Shown here in pieces: positions 1 through 8,705 of a stretch of DNA of 50,017 nt. Position numbers and translations under genes: made by a program. How positions within the stretch are numbered: the first letter of the stretch is position 1; each line of letters starts with the position of its first letter. Origin of the DNA: CAYVUV01 sp964455095 (GTDB lineage: Bacteria; Desulfobacterota; Binatia; HRBIN30; CADEER01); the NCBI GenBank assembly GCA_964455095.1, contig CAYVUV010000422.1, positions 1 through 50,017 of the forward strand. The letters run 5' to 3'. A model generated the notes under the pieces. That model was not told the DNA's origin. It worked only from the letters and a program-made list of their open reading frames with translations, and made no database searches.

Positions 1-497
1 TCTACAAGCCGATCATCGCAGCGGTGAAGGGATTCTGCGTCGCCGGCGGGCTGGAGATTCTCAACTGCACCGACATCCGCGTCGCCGCCGACGATGCGCA
101 GTTCGGCCTCGCCGAGGTGAAGTGGAGCCTGTTCCCCATGGGCGGCTCGACCGTCCGCCTGACGCAGCAGATCCCCTTCCCGATGGCCATGGAGCTGATG
201 CTGACCGGCGAGCGCATCTCGGCCGTCGAGGCGCACCGCATCTGTCTGGTGAACAAGATCGTGCCCGCCGCGCAGGTCATGACCGAAGCACGCCGCTATG
301 CCGCGATCATCAACGAGAACGGCCCGCTCGCCGTGCAGGCCGTGAAGCGCTCGGCGCTGACCAGCATCGGCCTGACGACGGAGCAGGCGCTCGAGAAGGA
401 GATGGAGATCGGCATTCCGGTCTCCATGTCGGAAGACGCCCGCGAAGGGCCGAAGGCCTTCAAGGAGAAGCGCAAGCCCGTGTTCAAGGGCCGCTGA
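1..497 (+). CDS. enoyl-CoA hydratase/isomerase (crotonase) family, 5' truncated by the window edge
   Basis: Reading frame is open from base 3 to the TGA at 497; about 164 C-terminal residues are present and the true start lies upstream. The visible part begins just before the crotonase block CVAGGLEILNCTDIRVAADD, which forms part of the oxyanion hole and acyl-CoA pocket, and continues through FPMGGSTVRL to a conserved C-terminus ending KEKRKPVFKGR. Family role: hydration or isomerisation of enoyl-CoA in fatty-acid or ring-derived acyl-CoA breakdown in the cytoplasm. It is closely similar along its length to the crotonase at 34937-35734, so the two look like paralogs. The next gene, an acyl-CoA synthetase, starts 10 bases downstream, which suggests co-transcription. 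Substrate cannot be told from sequence. Confidence 0.9.
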   Translation, partial: YKPIIAAVKGFCVAGGLEILNCTDIRVAADDAQFGLAEVKWSLFPMGGSTVRLTQQIPFPMAMELMLTGERISAVEAHRICLVNKIVPAAQVMTEARRYAAIINENGPLAVQAVKRSALTSIGLTTEQALEKEMEIGIPVSMSEDAREGPKAFKEKRKPVFKGR

Positions 498-507
498 TCC
501 CGACTCC

Positions 508-2172
508 ATGCTGGCCAACCTCGCCGTCATCCAGGAACTGATCGCCGAGACGATCCCCGACCGAACCGCGCTGCTCTGGCGCGACAAGTCGTTCAGCTAC
601 GCCCAGTTCAACGCGCGCTGCCGGCGCTTCGCACACGCGCTGCGCGGCTTCGGCCTCGGCTGCCACACGGAACGCGCGGAGCTGGCGCCGTGGGAGTCCG
701 GCCAGGACCACATCGCGCTCTACCTCTACAACGGCAACGAGTTCCTCGAGGCGATGGCCGGCGCCTACCAGGCGCGCGCGACGGCGGTGAACATCAACTA
801 CCGCTACGTCGCCGACGAGCTGGTGTATGTGCTGAACAACGCCAACGCGCCCGCGATCGTCTACCACGCCGCACTCGCCCCGACGCTGGCGGCGATCCGC
901 CACCAGCTGCCGCGGCTCGAGCATCTCATCCAGGTCGCCGACGAGTCGGGCAACCCGCTGCTCGACGGCGCGCTCGACTATGAGGACTTGCTTGCGGCGC
1001 AGAGCGCGGCTCGACTCGACCTGCCCTACACCGCCGACGACCTCTACGTCCTCTACACCGGCGGCACCACCGGGATGCCGAAGGGCGTCCTATGGCGCCA
1101 TGAGGACGTCTTCTACAACGGGCTGGGCGGTCACATTCCCGGCTTCCCGCGCCTGGAGACGGAGCAACAATTGCGCGAGCACGTGCAGATCGGGTTGGGC
1201 GGCCGGTTTCTGGTGCTGCCGCCGTTCATGCACGGAGCCGGACACTGGTCGGCCTACAACACGCTGCATCGCGGCGGCACCGTCGTGTTGCCGGATGAAA
1301 CGCGCCGGCTCGACCCACACGCCATCTGGTCGGCGGTGGAGCACCATCAGGTGAACTCGATGACCATCATCGGCGACGCCTTTGCCCAACCGATGCTGGC
1401 CGCGCTGCGCGCACGGCCATACAACGTGTCGTCGGTTCAAATGATGGGCAGCACGGCCGCCGTGCTGTCGCCGTCGGTACGCGACGAGCTGACGTCGCTG
1501 CTGCCGGCCGGCATGCTGTTCCTCGAAAGCTACGGCGGGTCGGAGCTCGGGATCCAGGCGATGAGCTACAACACCGACTCCGGCGTGAGCGGCCTGCCAG
1601 CCTACGAGCTGCGCGACAACACCATCGTGCTCAAAGCCGATCGCAGCGGGCCGCTCGCCGCGGCCGACGCGCCCGGCCAAGCCAGTGAGATCGGGTGGAT
1701 CGCCAGCAGCGGCCATCTGCCGCTCGGCTACCTCGGCGACCCGGAGAAAACGCGCCAGACGTTTCCGCTCATCAACGGCGTGCGCTACGCCGTCGGCGGC
1801 GATCGCGCGCGCTACAACGAACGCGGCCAGCTGGTGATCCTGGGGCGCGAATCGATGTGCATCAACACCGGTGGCGAGAAGGTGTACGTCGAAGAGGTCG
1901 AACGCGTGGTCAAGAGCCATCCCGCCATCTACGACGCCCTGGTCGTCGGCGTGGCCAACCCGCGCTGGGGCCAACAGGTCACCGCCGTCGCCGCGCTCAA
2001 GCCCGGCAGCAATACGCCGAGCCTGGCCGAGTTGCGCGCGCACTGCGCCGGACAGCTGGCCGACTACAAGATCCCGCGCGCCGTGACCTTCGTGCCCGAG
2101 GTCGTGCGCAGCCCCAACGGCAAGCCCGACTACGGATGGGCCAAGCGCCGGGCTGCCGACCGGCCGGAATGA
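508..2172 (+). CDS. acyl-CoA synthetase (AMP-forming, ANL superfamily)
   Basis: A 554-residue adenylate-forming enzyme, the usual length for fatty or aryl acyl-CoA ligases. It would activate a carboxylic acid as acyl-AMP and then as the CoA thioester. The P-loop YTGGTTGMPKG is at about residues 183-193, an ESYGGSELG block matches the A5 region, and the C-terminal catalytic lysine lies in SPNGKPDYGW near residue 539. An unusual N-terminal block (GLGCHTER then LAPWESGQDH, residues 49-68) is shared almost exactly with the synthetase at 4199-5854, so they are paralogs. ATG at 508 follows the crotonase by 10 bases; no strong ribosome-binding site is visible, so translational coupling is possible. 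Substrate unknown; likely a medium or long acid produced by the neighbouring oxidative enzymes (inference). Confidence 0.93.
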   Translation: MLANLAVIQELIAETIPDRTALLWRDKSFSYAQFNARCRRFAHALRGFGLGCHTERAELAPWESGQDHIALYLYNGNEFLEAMAGAYQARATAVNINYRYVADELVYVLNNANAPAIVYHAALAPTLAAIRHQLPRLEHLIQVADESGNPLLDGALDYEDLLAAQSAARLDLPYTADDLYVLYTGGTTGMPKGVLWRHEDVFYNGLGGHIPGFPRLETEQQLREHVQIGLGGRFLVLPPFMHGAGHWSAYNTLHRGGTVVLPDETRRLDPHAIWSAVEHHQVNSMTIIGDAFAQPMLAALRARPYNVSSVQMMGSTAAVLSPSVRDELTSLLPAGMLFLESYGGSELGIQAMSYNTDSGVSGLPAYELRDNTIVLKADRSGPLAAADAPGQASEIGWIASSGHLPLGYLGDPEKTRQTFPLINGVRYAVGGDRARYNERGQLVILGRESMCINTGGEKVYVEEVERVVKSHPAIYDALVVGVANPRWGQQVTAVAALKPGSNTPSLAELRAHCAGQLADYKIPRAVTFVPEVVRSPNGKPDYGWAKRRAADRPE

Positions 2173-2227
2173 CGCCGCAGTGCGAAACGAGGCCCTGATC
2201 TTCGCCGGCCGCTCCGCGCCTCATTGA

Positions 2228-2257
2228 TTGACAAACAAACGTTTGTTCTTGTACAGA
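2228..2257 (+). promoter_or_regulatory. candidate promoter with embedded palindromic operator for the TetR gene
   Basis: TTGACA (2228-2233) is followed after 18 bases by TACAGA (2252-2257), a reasonable -35/-10 pair. The spacer holds a perfect 14-bp palindrome, AACAAACGTTTGTT, at 2234-2247. The TetR gene starts at 2265. A palindrome between the -35 and -10 boxes of a TetR gene is the standard arrangement for autorepression, so binding by the product of 2265-2939 is a strong inference, not shown. Confidence 0.65.
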
Positions 2258-2264
2258 CCAAGCT

Positions 2265-2939
2265 ATGCGAACCCGTGTCGGACGCCAGCGCGGGAATCGC
2301 TCGACGCGCGACGTCATCCTCGATGCCGCCGAGCGGCGATTTGCCGATCGCGGCTTCGACGGCGTGTCGGTGCGCGAGATCGCGGCCGACGCCGGGCTGA
2401 AGAACCAGGCCAGCCTCTACCACCACTTCCGCAACAAGAAGGCCCTCTACGAAGCGGTGCTCGCGCGCGGCCTGGACCCGATCGTCGGCATGGTGGCGGC
2501 CAGCGCGGAACTGGAGATCGGCCCCAGCGAGCTCGGCAGCGATCCGTTCCTCGACCGCGTCGTCGACTATCTCTCCGACCATCCGCAGCTGCCGCGCCTG
2601 ATTCAGCGCGCCGGGCTGGACGACAGCAAGTACCTGCGCACGACGGTGCAACGCATGGTGCGCCCCCTCTACACGCAAGGCTTGCGCGTGCTGTCCGGTG
2701 CCGGCGAGCACTGGGATCCGAGCGAGATGCCGCATCTGGCGGCCGGCCTCTACCATTTGATCTTCGGCTACTTCGCCGATTCGACGCTGCTCGAAGTGGT
2801 GTTGCCCGAGGACCCGCGCAGCCCGGCGTCGCTGGCTCGCCAGCGGCGCTTTCTCAAAACCGCCGTCGGTCGCTTGCTGGGCAGCGCCGCCGCGCCGGCG
2901 CCACCACCCAAGAAACGACGGGGACAGGCGAAAGCGTGA
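2265..2939 (+). CDS. TetR/AcrR family transcriptional regulator
   Basis: A 224-residue protein. The N-terminal helix-turn-helix is typical: ILDAAERRFADRGFDGVSV at residues 18-36, followed by the recognition region KNQASLYHHFRNKKALYEAV. The C-terminal ligand-binding half is divergent, as is normal, and the tail is rich in Ala, Pro and Lys. ATG at 2265 is chosen because it lies just after the promoter-operator at 2228-2257 and gives the standard HTH position. The P450 gene begins 25 bases after its stop, so both are probably transcribed together. An acyl-CoA or fatty-acid-like effector is plausible from context (inference). Confidence 0.92.
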   Translation: MRTRVGRQRGNRSTRDVILDAAERRFADRGFDGVSVREIAADAGLKNQASLYHHFRNKKALYEAVLARGLDPIVGMVAASAELEIGPSELGSDPFLDRVVDYLSDHPQLPRLIQRAGLDDSKYLRTTVQRMVRPLYTQGLRVLSGAGEHWDPSEMPHLAAGLYHLIFGYFADSTLLEVVLPEDPRSPASLARQRRFLKTAVGRLLGSAAAPAPPPKKRRGQAKA

Positions 2940-2964
2940 AGCCTGCATCCCCGGAGGTCACACC

Positions 2965-4191
2965 ATGAAGCTATCGGACGTCGACATCTTCAACCCAGAC
3001 AACTTCGTGCGCGGACAGCATCACGAGATGTTCAAGGTCCTGCGCCACGAAGCCCCGGTATTCTGGCAGAACGAGCCCAAGGGCCGCGGCTTCTGGGCTG
3101 TCACCAAGTATGCCGACGTCGCCGCCGTGTCGAAGCAGCACGGCAAGTTCTCCTCGGCCAAAGGCGCCGTCTTCATCATGGATCCGCCACAGGGCGACCT
3201 CGAACAGATGCAGATGATGATGCTCAACATGGACCCGCCGCGGCACACCAAGTTGCGGCGCGTGATCAGCGAAGGTTTCACGCCGCGCCGCATCGCGCTG
3301 ATCGAGCCGCACATCCGCGAGATGGCCGACACCATCATCGACCGCATTGCCGGGCAAGGCGAGTGCGATTTCGTCGCCGACGTCGCCGCCGAGCTGCCGC
3401 TATTGGTCATCGCCGAGCTGGTCGGCATCCCGCTCGGCGACCGGCAGATGGTCTTCAACTGGAGCAACCAGCTCGTCGGCTTCGACGACCCCGAGTACTC
3501 GGTCGACATGATGGAAACCGGACGCGCCGCCGCGGCCGAGATGTACATGTACGCCAACCAGCTGGCGCTCGAGCGCAAGGAGAACCCGCGCGACGACCTC
3601 ACCAGCATCCTCATGCACTCGGAGGTGGACGGCGAGAAGCTCTCCGAACTCGAGTTCGATCTCTTCTTCCTGCTGCTCGCCGTCGCCGGCAACGAGACGA
3701 CGCGCAACGCCATCTCGGGCGGCCTGCTGGCGCTGATCGAGCATCCCGAAGAGCGCGCCCGCCTCGCCGCCAACCCGGCGCTGATGCCAACCGCCATCGA
3801 GGAGATCCTGCGCTGGGTGTCGCCGGTCATGCACTTCCGCCGCACGGCGATGTGCGACACCGAGATCGGCGGCGTGAAGATCCGCGAGGGCGATAAGGTC
3901 GTGATCTACTACCTGTCGGCCAACCGCGACGAAGACGTCTTCCCCGACCCGTACCGCTTCGATGTGGGACGCACGCCGAACGAGCACCTGGCCTTCGGCC
4001 TCGGGCAACACTTCTGCCTCGGCAACAATCTCGCCAAGCTCGAGCTCCGGATGATTTTCGAGGCGTTGCTGCAACGCTTGCCCGACATCGATCTGGCCGG
4101 GCCGGTCGAGCGCCTGCGCTCGAACTTCATCAACGGCATCAAGCGCATGCCGGTGCGCTTCACGCCGCGGCGCGAGCGCATCTCGGCCTGA
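2965..4191 (+). CDS. cytochrome P450
   Basis: A 408-residue soluble bacterial class-I P450 without a membrane anchor. The I-helix oxygen-activation motif AGNETT is at residues 241-246, the K-helix ExxR at 280-283 (EILR), and the heme-ligating cysteine is C351 in FGLGQHFCLGNN. It would hydroxylate a substrate using external ferredoxin and reductase; neither is encoded nearby. A good ribosome-binding site (GGAGG) precedes the ATG. Position after a TetR regulator and a CoA ligase fits oxidation of an alkyl, terpenoid or steroid-like compound before CoA activation, but the substrate is not readable. It converges with the synthetase ending at 4199, leaving seven bases between the two stops. Confidence 0.95.
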   Translation: MKLSDVDIFNPDNFVRGQHHEMFKVLRHEAPVFWQNEPKGRGFWAVTKYADVAAVSKQHGKFSSAKGAVFIMDPPQGDLEQMQMMMLNMDPPRHTKLRRVISEGFTPRRIALIEPHIREMADTIIDRIAGQGECDFVADVAAELPLLVIAELVGIPLGDRQMVFNWSNQLVGFDDPEYSVDMMETGRAAAAEMYMYANQLALERKENPRDDLTSILMHSEVDGEKLSELEFDLFFLLLAVAGNETTRNAISGGLLALIEHPEERARLAANPALMPTAIEEILRWVSPVMHFRRTAMCDTEIGGVKIREGDKVVIYYLSANRDEDVFPDPYRFDVGRTPNEHLAFGLGQHFCLGNNLAKLELRMIFEALLQRLPDIDLAGPVERLRSNFINGIKRMPVRFTPRRERISA

Positions 4192-4198
4192 GCGGCCG

Positions 4199-5854
4199 TC
4201 AGCGGGCGGCGGCCTTCTCCGCCTCGGCGAGCGCCCGCTGCTTGGCCCAGCGGTAGTCGGGTTTGCCGCTCGCCGAGCGGGTGATGGTGTCGACGAACAC
4301 AAACACCTTGGGCAGCTTGTAGCGCGCCAGGTGCTTGGCCGCCGACGCGCGCAGCTCTTCCTCGTCGACCGTCACGCCGGCGCGCAGCGCGACCAGCGCC
4401 GTGACCTGCTCGCCCCAGCGCTCGCTCGGTGTCCCGGTCACCACGACGTCGTACACCGCCGGATGGTGCTTGAGCGCCTGCTCGACCTCTTCGGCAAACA
4501 CCTTCTCGCCGCCGGTGTTGATGCACACCGAGTCGCGACCGAAGACGACGATCGAACCGTCCGCATCGATCCGTGCCCGATCGCCCGGCACCGCGTAACG
4601 CACGCCACCGACGACGGGATACGTGCGCTGTGTCTTCTCCGCATCGTTGACGTAGCCGAGCGGCAGGTGACCCGTGCGGGCCAGCCAGCCAACCTCCGCG
4701 TCGCCGGGTTGCAGCGGCCGAGTCAGCGCCGCGTCGAGCACCAGGGTGTGATCGTCCATGCGAAAGCTCGCCGGCACGTCAGTGCCGGCCGTAGTCAACG
4801 TTGAGCCCTGCGCGCCGGTCTCGGAGGAGCCGAAGCCGTCGACGATCATCACGTGCGGCAGCAGCTCGAGGAAGGCGCGCTTGAGCGGCGGCGAGAGGAT
4901 GGCGCCGCCCGAACCGATGATCTGCAAGCGCGACAGGTCGTACGTCTTCTCGCGCAGCTGATCGAGCAGCGGGCGCGCGAAGGCGTCGCCGACGATGGCC
5001 AACGTCGCGACGCGCTCGCGCTCGATGGTCTGCCAGATATCGTCCGCGTCGAGCGTGCGCGGCTTGCTCGGCACCACCACCGTACCGCCCTGATGGAGAA
5101 TGATGAACGACGACCACTGCGACGCACCGTGCATGAACGGCGGCGCCGGCAGAATGCGCAGCATCTCGCCGTACGGAACGCGCTGCAGAATGTCGTCCAC
5201 GCTGGTCACGGTGATCCCGCCGGGCAAGCGGCCGCCCATGGCGGCGAAATAGATGTCGCGCTGACGCCAGAGCACTCCCTTCGGCATGCCGGTCGTGCCG
5301 CCGGTGTAGACGATGTACAGGTCGTCGTCGCTCAGTTGCACGGCCGGGCGCGCATCCGACGACTCGGCCAGCGCCTGCTCGTAGTCGCGCGCGCCGGGCA
5401 GCAGCGCGTGGCCGCTGCCGTCGTCGACCTGCAGCAGGACGGCCATCGGCGGCAGCGCGGGCAGAAGCTTGGCGAGCGTCGGGGCGAAGCTGGCGTGGTA
5501 GACGATGCCGCGCGTCTTGGCGTCGCGGAAGAGATAGAGGAGCTCGTCCTCCACGTAGCGGTAGTTGACGTTGAACGGCGCCACGCGGGCTTTGTACGCG
5601 CCGAGCATGCCCTCGAGATACTCGTGGCCGTTGTAGAGGTAGAGAGCGAGGTGATCCTGGCCCGACTCCCACGGCGCCAGCTGATCGCGCTCGGTGTGGC
5701 AGCCGAGTCCGGCGCCCATCAACAGGTTGGCGAGGCGGCGCGTGCGCAGCTGCAGATCGCGCCACGTCAAGCGACGCGTCCCGGTGACGATCGCTTCGCG
5801 GTCCGGGATGGCGTCCGCGATCCGCTCGTTCAACTCGCCGAGCGCAAAGGCCAT
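4199..5854 (-). CDS. acyl-CoA synthetase (AMP-forming), last gene of the seven-gene operon
   Basis: 551 residues from the ATG at 5854 (MAFALGELNE). An in-frame upstream ATG at 5884 would overlap the preceding gene by 26 bases and adds an Arg-rich stretch, so it is less likely. The adenylation P-loop YTGGTTGMPKG, the GSSETG acyl-binding block and the C-terminal SASGKPDYRW lysine motif are all present. The N-terminal block GLGCHTER / LAPWESGQDH is shared with the synthetase at 508-2172. It starts four bases after the isochorismatase-like gene and closes the operon running from 13116. Likely role: CoA activation of the carboxylic acid made by the upstream dehydrogenases and hydrolases (inference from order). 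Confidence 0.92.
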   Translation of the reverse strand: MAFALGELNERIADAIPDREAIVTGTRRLTWRDLQLRTRRLANLLMGAGLGCHTERDQLAPWESGQDHLALYLYNGHEYLEGMLGAYKARVAPFNVNYRYVEDELLYLFRDAKTRGIVYHASFAPTLAKLLPALPPMAVLLQVDDGSGHALLPGARDYEQALAESSDARPAVQLSDDDLYIVYTGGTTGMPKGVLWRQRDIYFAAMGGRLPGGITVTSVDDILQRVPYGEMLRILPAPPFMHGASQWSSFIILHQGGTVVVPSKPRTLDADDIWQTIERERVATLAIVGDAFARPLLDQLREKTYDLSRLQIIGSGGAILSPPLKRAFLELLPHVMIVDGFGSSETGAQGSTLTTAGTDVPASFRMDDHTLVLDAALTRPLQPGDAEVGWLARTGHLPLGYVNDAEKTQRTYPVVGGVRYAVPGDRARIDADGSIVVFGRDSVCINTGGEKVFAEEVEQALKHHPAVYDVVVTGTPSERWGEQVTALVALRAGVTVDEEELRASAAKHLARYKLPKVFVFVDTITRSASGKPDYRWAKQRALAEAEKAAAR

Positions 5855-5858
5855 CGCC

Positions 5859-6479
5859 CTACCCCGCCCACGCAGCCACGACATCGTCTACCGACGTGAC
5901 CGTGGCCAGCAGGCGCAGCGTGTTGGCGAGGACGCCTTCGACGTAGTCATCCGGCGTACCGGTCACCGCCTGGCGCGGCAGCACGACCTGGTAGCCGCAA
6001 TTCACCGCCTCCATGGTCAGCCCGGTGATGCCGACGTTGACGGACACGCCGGTCGCGACGACGGTCGTGATGCCGAGGTTGCGCAGCAACTGGTCGAGCT
6101 CCGTGTTGTGAAATGGGGTGACGCCATGCAGGCGATTGACGACGAAGTCACCGTCCACCGGGGCCAGGTCGCGCACGACCGCATGACGTGCCGAACCGGG
6201 CACCAGCGGCTCGCCCTTGCGGCCCACCGCCAGCAGCAGGCAGTTGGCCTTTGACCCCGCCGCGTCGGGACGCCGGCTGGCGGTCAGATAGAAAACCGGC
6301 GCCTTCACGCGGCGCGCGGCTGCGAGCACGCGCGCGATCTGGGCGACCGTGCCATGGCGCGCGACCGCCTCGGACAGCGCGCCCAGGTTCCCGCCGCCGC
6401 CGATGATGCCCTCCTGGCACTCCATCACCAAGACGGCGGTGTGAGCAGGATCGAGCAGCGATGTGAGATCGACCGGCAC
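5859..6479 (-). CDS. isochorismatase-like hydrolase family protein with altered active site
   Basis: 206 residues from GTG 6479 (VPVDLTSLLD), chosen because it falls just after the upstream stop at 6500 and just before the first beta strand; no strong ribosome-binding site is seen. The fold is recognisable from HTAVLVMECQEG (residues 13-24), the DFVVNRLHG and FHNTELDQLL blocks, and VATGVSVNVG (141-150). All three catalytic positions of cysteine hydrolases differ: the general Asp is Glu20, the Lys is Arg116, and the nucleophilic Cys is Gly150. Gly at the last position is also seen in true isochorismatases (EntB, PhzD), so vinyl-ether rather than amide chemistry, or no catalysis, are both possible. 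Embedded in the seven-gene operon. Confidence 0.82.
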   Translation of the reverse strand: MPVDLTSLLDPAHTAVLVMECQEGIIGGGGNLGALSEAVARHGTVAQIARVLAAARRVKAPVFYLTASRRPDAAGSKANCLLLAVGRKGEPLVPGSARHAVVRDLAPVDGDFVVNRLHGVTPFHNTELDQLLRNLGITTVVATGVSVNVGITGLTMEAVNCGYQVVLPRQAVTGTPDDYVEGVLANTLRLLATVTSVDDVVAAWAG

Positions 6480-6499
6480 GGCGACGGAATCGGATGCGC

Positions 6500-7573
6500 T
6501 TACGCCTGTCCGGTGAGTGGGTACATACGCGCCGCGTTCTCGCTGAGAATGCGTTTCTTGCTCTCGGCGCTGATGTCGTTGCGCTCGGCGACCATCTTCA
6601 CCGTGTCGGGAAACTTGCAGTCCCAGTGATAGTAGTCGGAGGCGTACACCAGGTTGCGGTCTCCACACAGCTTGATCACGTAGGGCAGAATCGCCTCGTC
6701 CGGCTCGCAGCTGATGAAGCAGTTGCCGTCGAGGAAGTACTGGCTGGGCTTGCGGTCGATGCCGGGCGCCTGCTCGGGCATCAGCTCATAGTGTTCGTCG
6801 AGGCGGTCGAGCCAGTACGGGAGCCAACCGCATCCCGACTCCATGAAGCCGACGTGCAGTTTGGGAAAGCGATGCAAGATACCGCCGACGGTAAAGCAGT
6901 TGAGCGCCAGCATGTTACCCATCGGGTGCGTCATCGCGTGCACCTCGAGGCGCGTGTGAAAGCGATCGACCCCGATCGGATACTGGTCGGGCGCCTGTCC
7001 GCCGCCGTGCACGCACACCGCCGCGCCGAGTCGCTCGGCTTCCGCCCAGACGACGTCGAAGCTCGGGTCGCTGAGGTTCTTGTCGCGAATGTGCTGCGGC
7101 GTCACCATGCCCACCAGTCCGAGCTCGGTCACGGCGCGGCGCAGCTCGGCCGCGGCGGCGGGCGGATCGATCATCGGCAGCTTGGCGATGGCCTTGATGC
7201 GCTGCGGCGCCTCCTTGTTGAACTCCGCCTTGGCATCGTTGATCGTGCGGCACACCGCGACCGAGAAGTCGCGGTCGAGCATCGCCCACTCCTCGCCGGC
7301 GCCGCCGGGGAAGTTCACGGTCACGTCGATGCCCTCGAGGTCCATGTCCTTGATGCGCTCGGTCGGGTCGGTCATGCCCGGGCGCATGTCGAACTTGTCT
7401 CCCGGGCGCGATGTGCCGCCGCCCGGTAGGGCCAGCTTGCCGTAGTGTTTGCCGATCCGATCGCGGTACTCCGCCATGCGCACCTTGAACGCCTCGGGAA
7501 TGCGGTCGCGCCAATTGGCGGCCTCGCCGCCGTGTCCGTCTGCATCGATGACGTGGTACCCGAACCTGCCCAT
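6500..7573 (-). CDS. amidohydrolase 2 family (TIM-barrel metal hydrolase/decarboxylase)
   Basis: 357 residues from ATG 7573, preceded by a strong GGAGG. It begins YHVIDADGHGGE, the DxDxH metal site seen in a large branch of the amidohydrolase 2 family (Pfam Amidohydro_2). Later metal or catalytic positions are the His in CVHGGG, the GFMESGCGW strand, and the Asp in YASDYYHWD. Family members include ACMSD-type decarboxylases and ring-opening hydrolases; this branch is mostly uncharacterised. It sits 17 bases after the alcohol dehydrogenase and 20 before the isochorismatase-like gene. The exact reaction is unknown. Confidence 0.9.
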   Translation of the reverse strand: MGRFGYHVIDADGHGGEAANWRDRIPEAFKVRMAEYRDRIGKHYGKLALPGGGTSRPGDKFDMRPGMTDPTERIKDMDLEGIDVTVNFPGGAGEEWAMLDRDFSVAVCRTINDAKAEFNKEAPQRIKAIAKLPMIDPPAAAAELRRAVTELGLVGMVTPQHIRDKNLSDPSFDVVWAEAERLGAAVCVHGGGQAPDQYPIGVDRFHTRLEVHAMTHPMGNMLALNCFTVGGILHRFPKLHVGFMESGCGWLPYWLDRLDEHYELMPEQAPGIDRKPSQYFLDGNCFISCEPDEAILPYVIKLCGDRNLVYASDYYHWDCKFPDTVKMVAERNDISAESKKRILSENAARMYPLTGQA

Positions 7574-7590
7574 GGTGCCTCCTTGCCCGT

Positions 7591-8667
7591 TCAAGCGCCG
7601 AGCGCGAATACGCCGCGCGCCAGATTGCCTTTGCGGAGATCCGCGATCGCGGTGTCGAAATCGTCCAGTGCGTAGTGCCGCGTGATGAGCTCGTCGATCT
7701 TCAGGCGGCCGTTCAGATAGAGATCCGCCAGCATGGGGAAATCGCGATGGGGTCGCGCGGCGCCGTAGCGGCAGCCGAGGATCGCTTTGTTCTGATACAG
7801 CGCGTGGACGACGAACTGGTAGGCGGTGCCGACCTTGGGCACGCCGACGATGGTCAGTGTCCCGCCCGGCCCGAGCGCGTCCATCGCTTGCTGAATCACG
7901 GTGACATTGCCGACGGCTTCGAAAGTATAGTCCGCGCCGCCGCCGGTGAGGTCCTTCACCGCCGCCACCGGATCGACCTGTGACCCGTCGACGACATGCG
8001 TCGCGCCGAAGCGCTTGGCCCACTCGAGCTTCTGCGGCATGACGTCGACGGCGATGATCTTCGACGCCCCGGCGAGCACGCCACCCTGCACGCAATTGAG
8101 CCCGATGCCGCCGACGCCGAACACGGCCATCGTCGCACCGGTCTCGACCTTGGCGCGGTTGATCACCGCGCCGAAGCCGGTCATCACGCCGCAGCCGATC
8201 AACGCCGCACGGTCGAACGGCACGCGCGGGTCGATCGGGATGGCGCCCTGCTCGCGCACGATGGTCGCGTCGCAGAACACCGAGGCGTTGGCGAACTGAA
8301 ACGCCGGCTTGCCACCGACGGTGAACGGGCGCGCGTCCTTCGGGCTCGGCGCGTTGCGGCACTCGGTCGGCCGTCCGACGTCGCATTTGCTGCACCGCCC
8401 GCAGTGCGAGAGCGTCGAAACGATGACCGCATCGCCCTCGCGCACCGAGGTCACGCCGATGCCGACGGCATCGACGATGCCCGCCCCCTCGTGGCCGAGC
8501 ACGACGGGTGTCGGGTATGGGATCGTGCCGTCGATCACGCTCAGATCCGAGTGGCACAGACCGGCGGCCTTCAGCGCGACGCGCACCTCGCCGGGGCCGG
8601 GATCGCGGATCCCGACCTCTTCGATCACGACCGGGCGATCGGTCGAGTAGAAAACCGCGGCTCTCAT
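7591..8667 (-). CDS. zinc-dependent alcohol dehydrogenase (medium-chain, class III-like)
   Basis: 358 residues. The catalytic zinc site shows as GLCHSDLSV and GHEGAGIV, the structural zinc lobe as four cysteines in CGRCSKCDVGRPTEC, and the Rossmann fold as GVGGIGLN. The family oxidises alcohols to aldehydes, or reverses this, with NAD(P). ATG at 8667 gives the canonical N-terminus MRAAVFYSTDRPV. The frame remains open upstream, but that extension is low-complexity antisense of the next gene. An aldehyde dehydrogenase two genes upstream could take the product onward to an acid, and a CoA ligase ends the operon, so an alcohol-aldehyde-acid-CoA route is likely (inference). Confidence 0.94.
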   Translation of the reverse strand: MRAAVFYSTDRPVVIEEVGIRDPGPGEVRVALKAAGLCHSDLSVIDGTIPYPTPVVLGHEGAGIVDAVGIGVTSVREGDAVIVSTLSHCGRCSKCDVGRPTECRNAPSPKDARPFTVGGKPAFQFANASVFCDATIVREQGAIPIDPRVPFDRAALIGCGVMTGFGAVINRAKVETGATMAVFGVGGIGLNCVQGGVLAGASKIIAVDVMPQKLEWAKRFGATHVVDGSQVDPVAAVKDLTGGGADYTFEAVGNVTVIQQAMDALGPGGTLTIVGVPKVGTAYQFVVHALYQNKAILGCRYGAARPHRDFPMLADLYLNGRLKIDELITRHYALDDFDTAIADLRKGNLARGVFALGA

Positions 8668-8705
8668 AAAAGCGGCTTCGGGGCAACGGTCAGAGACGAC
8701 ATCGC

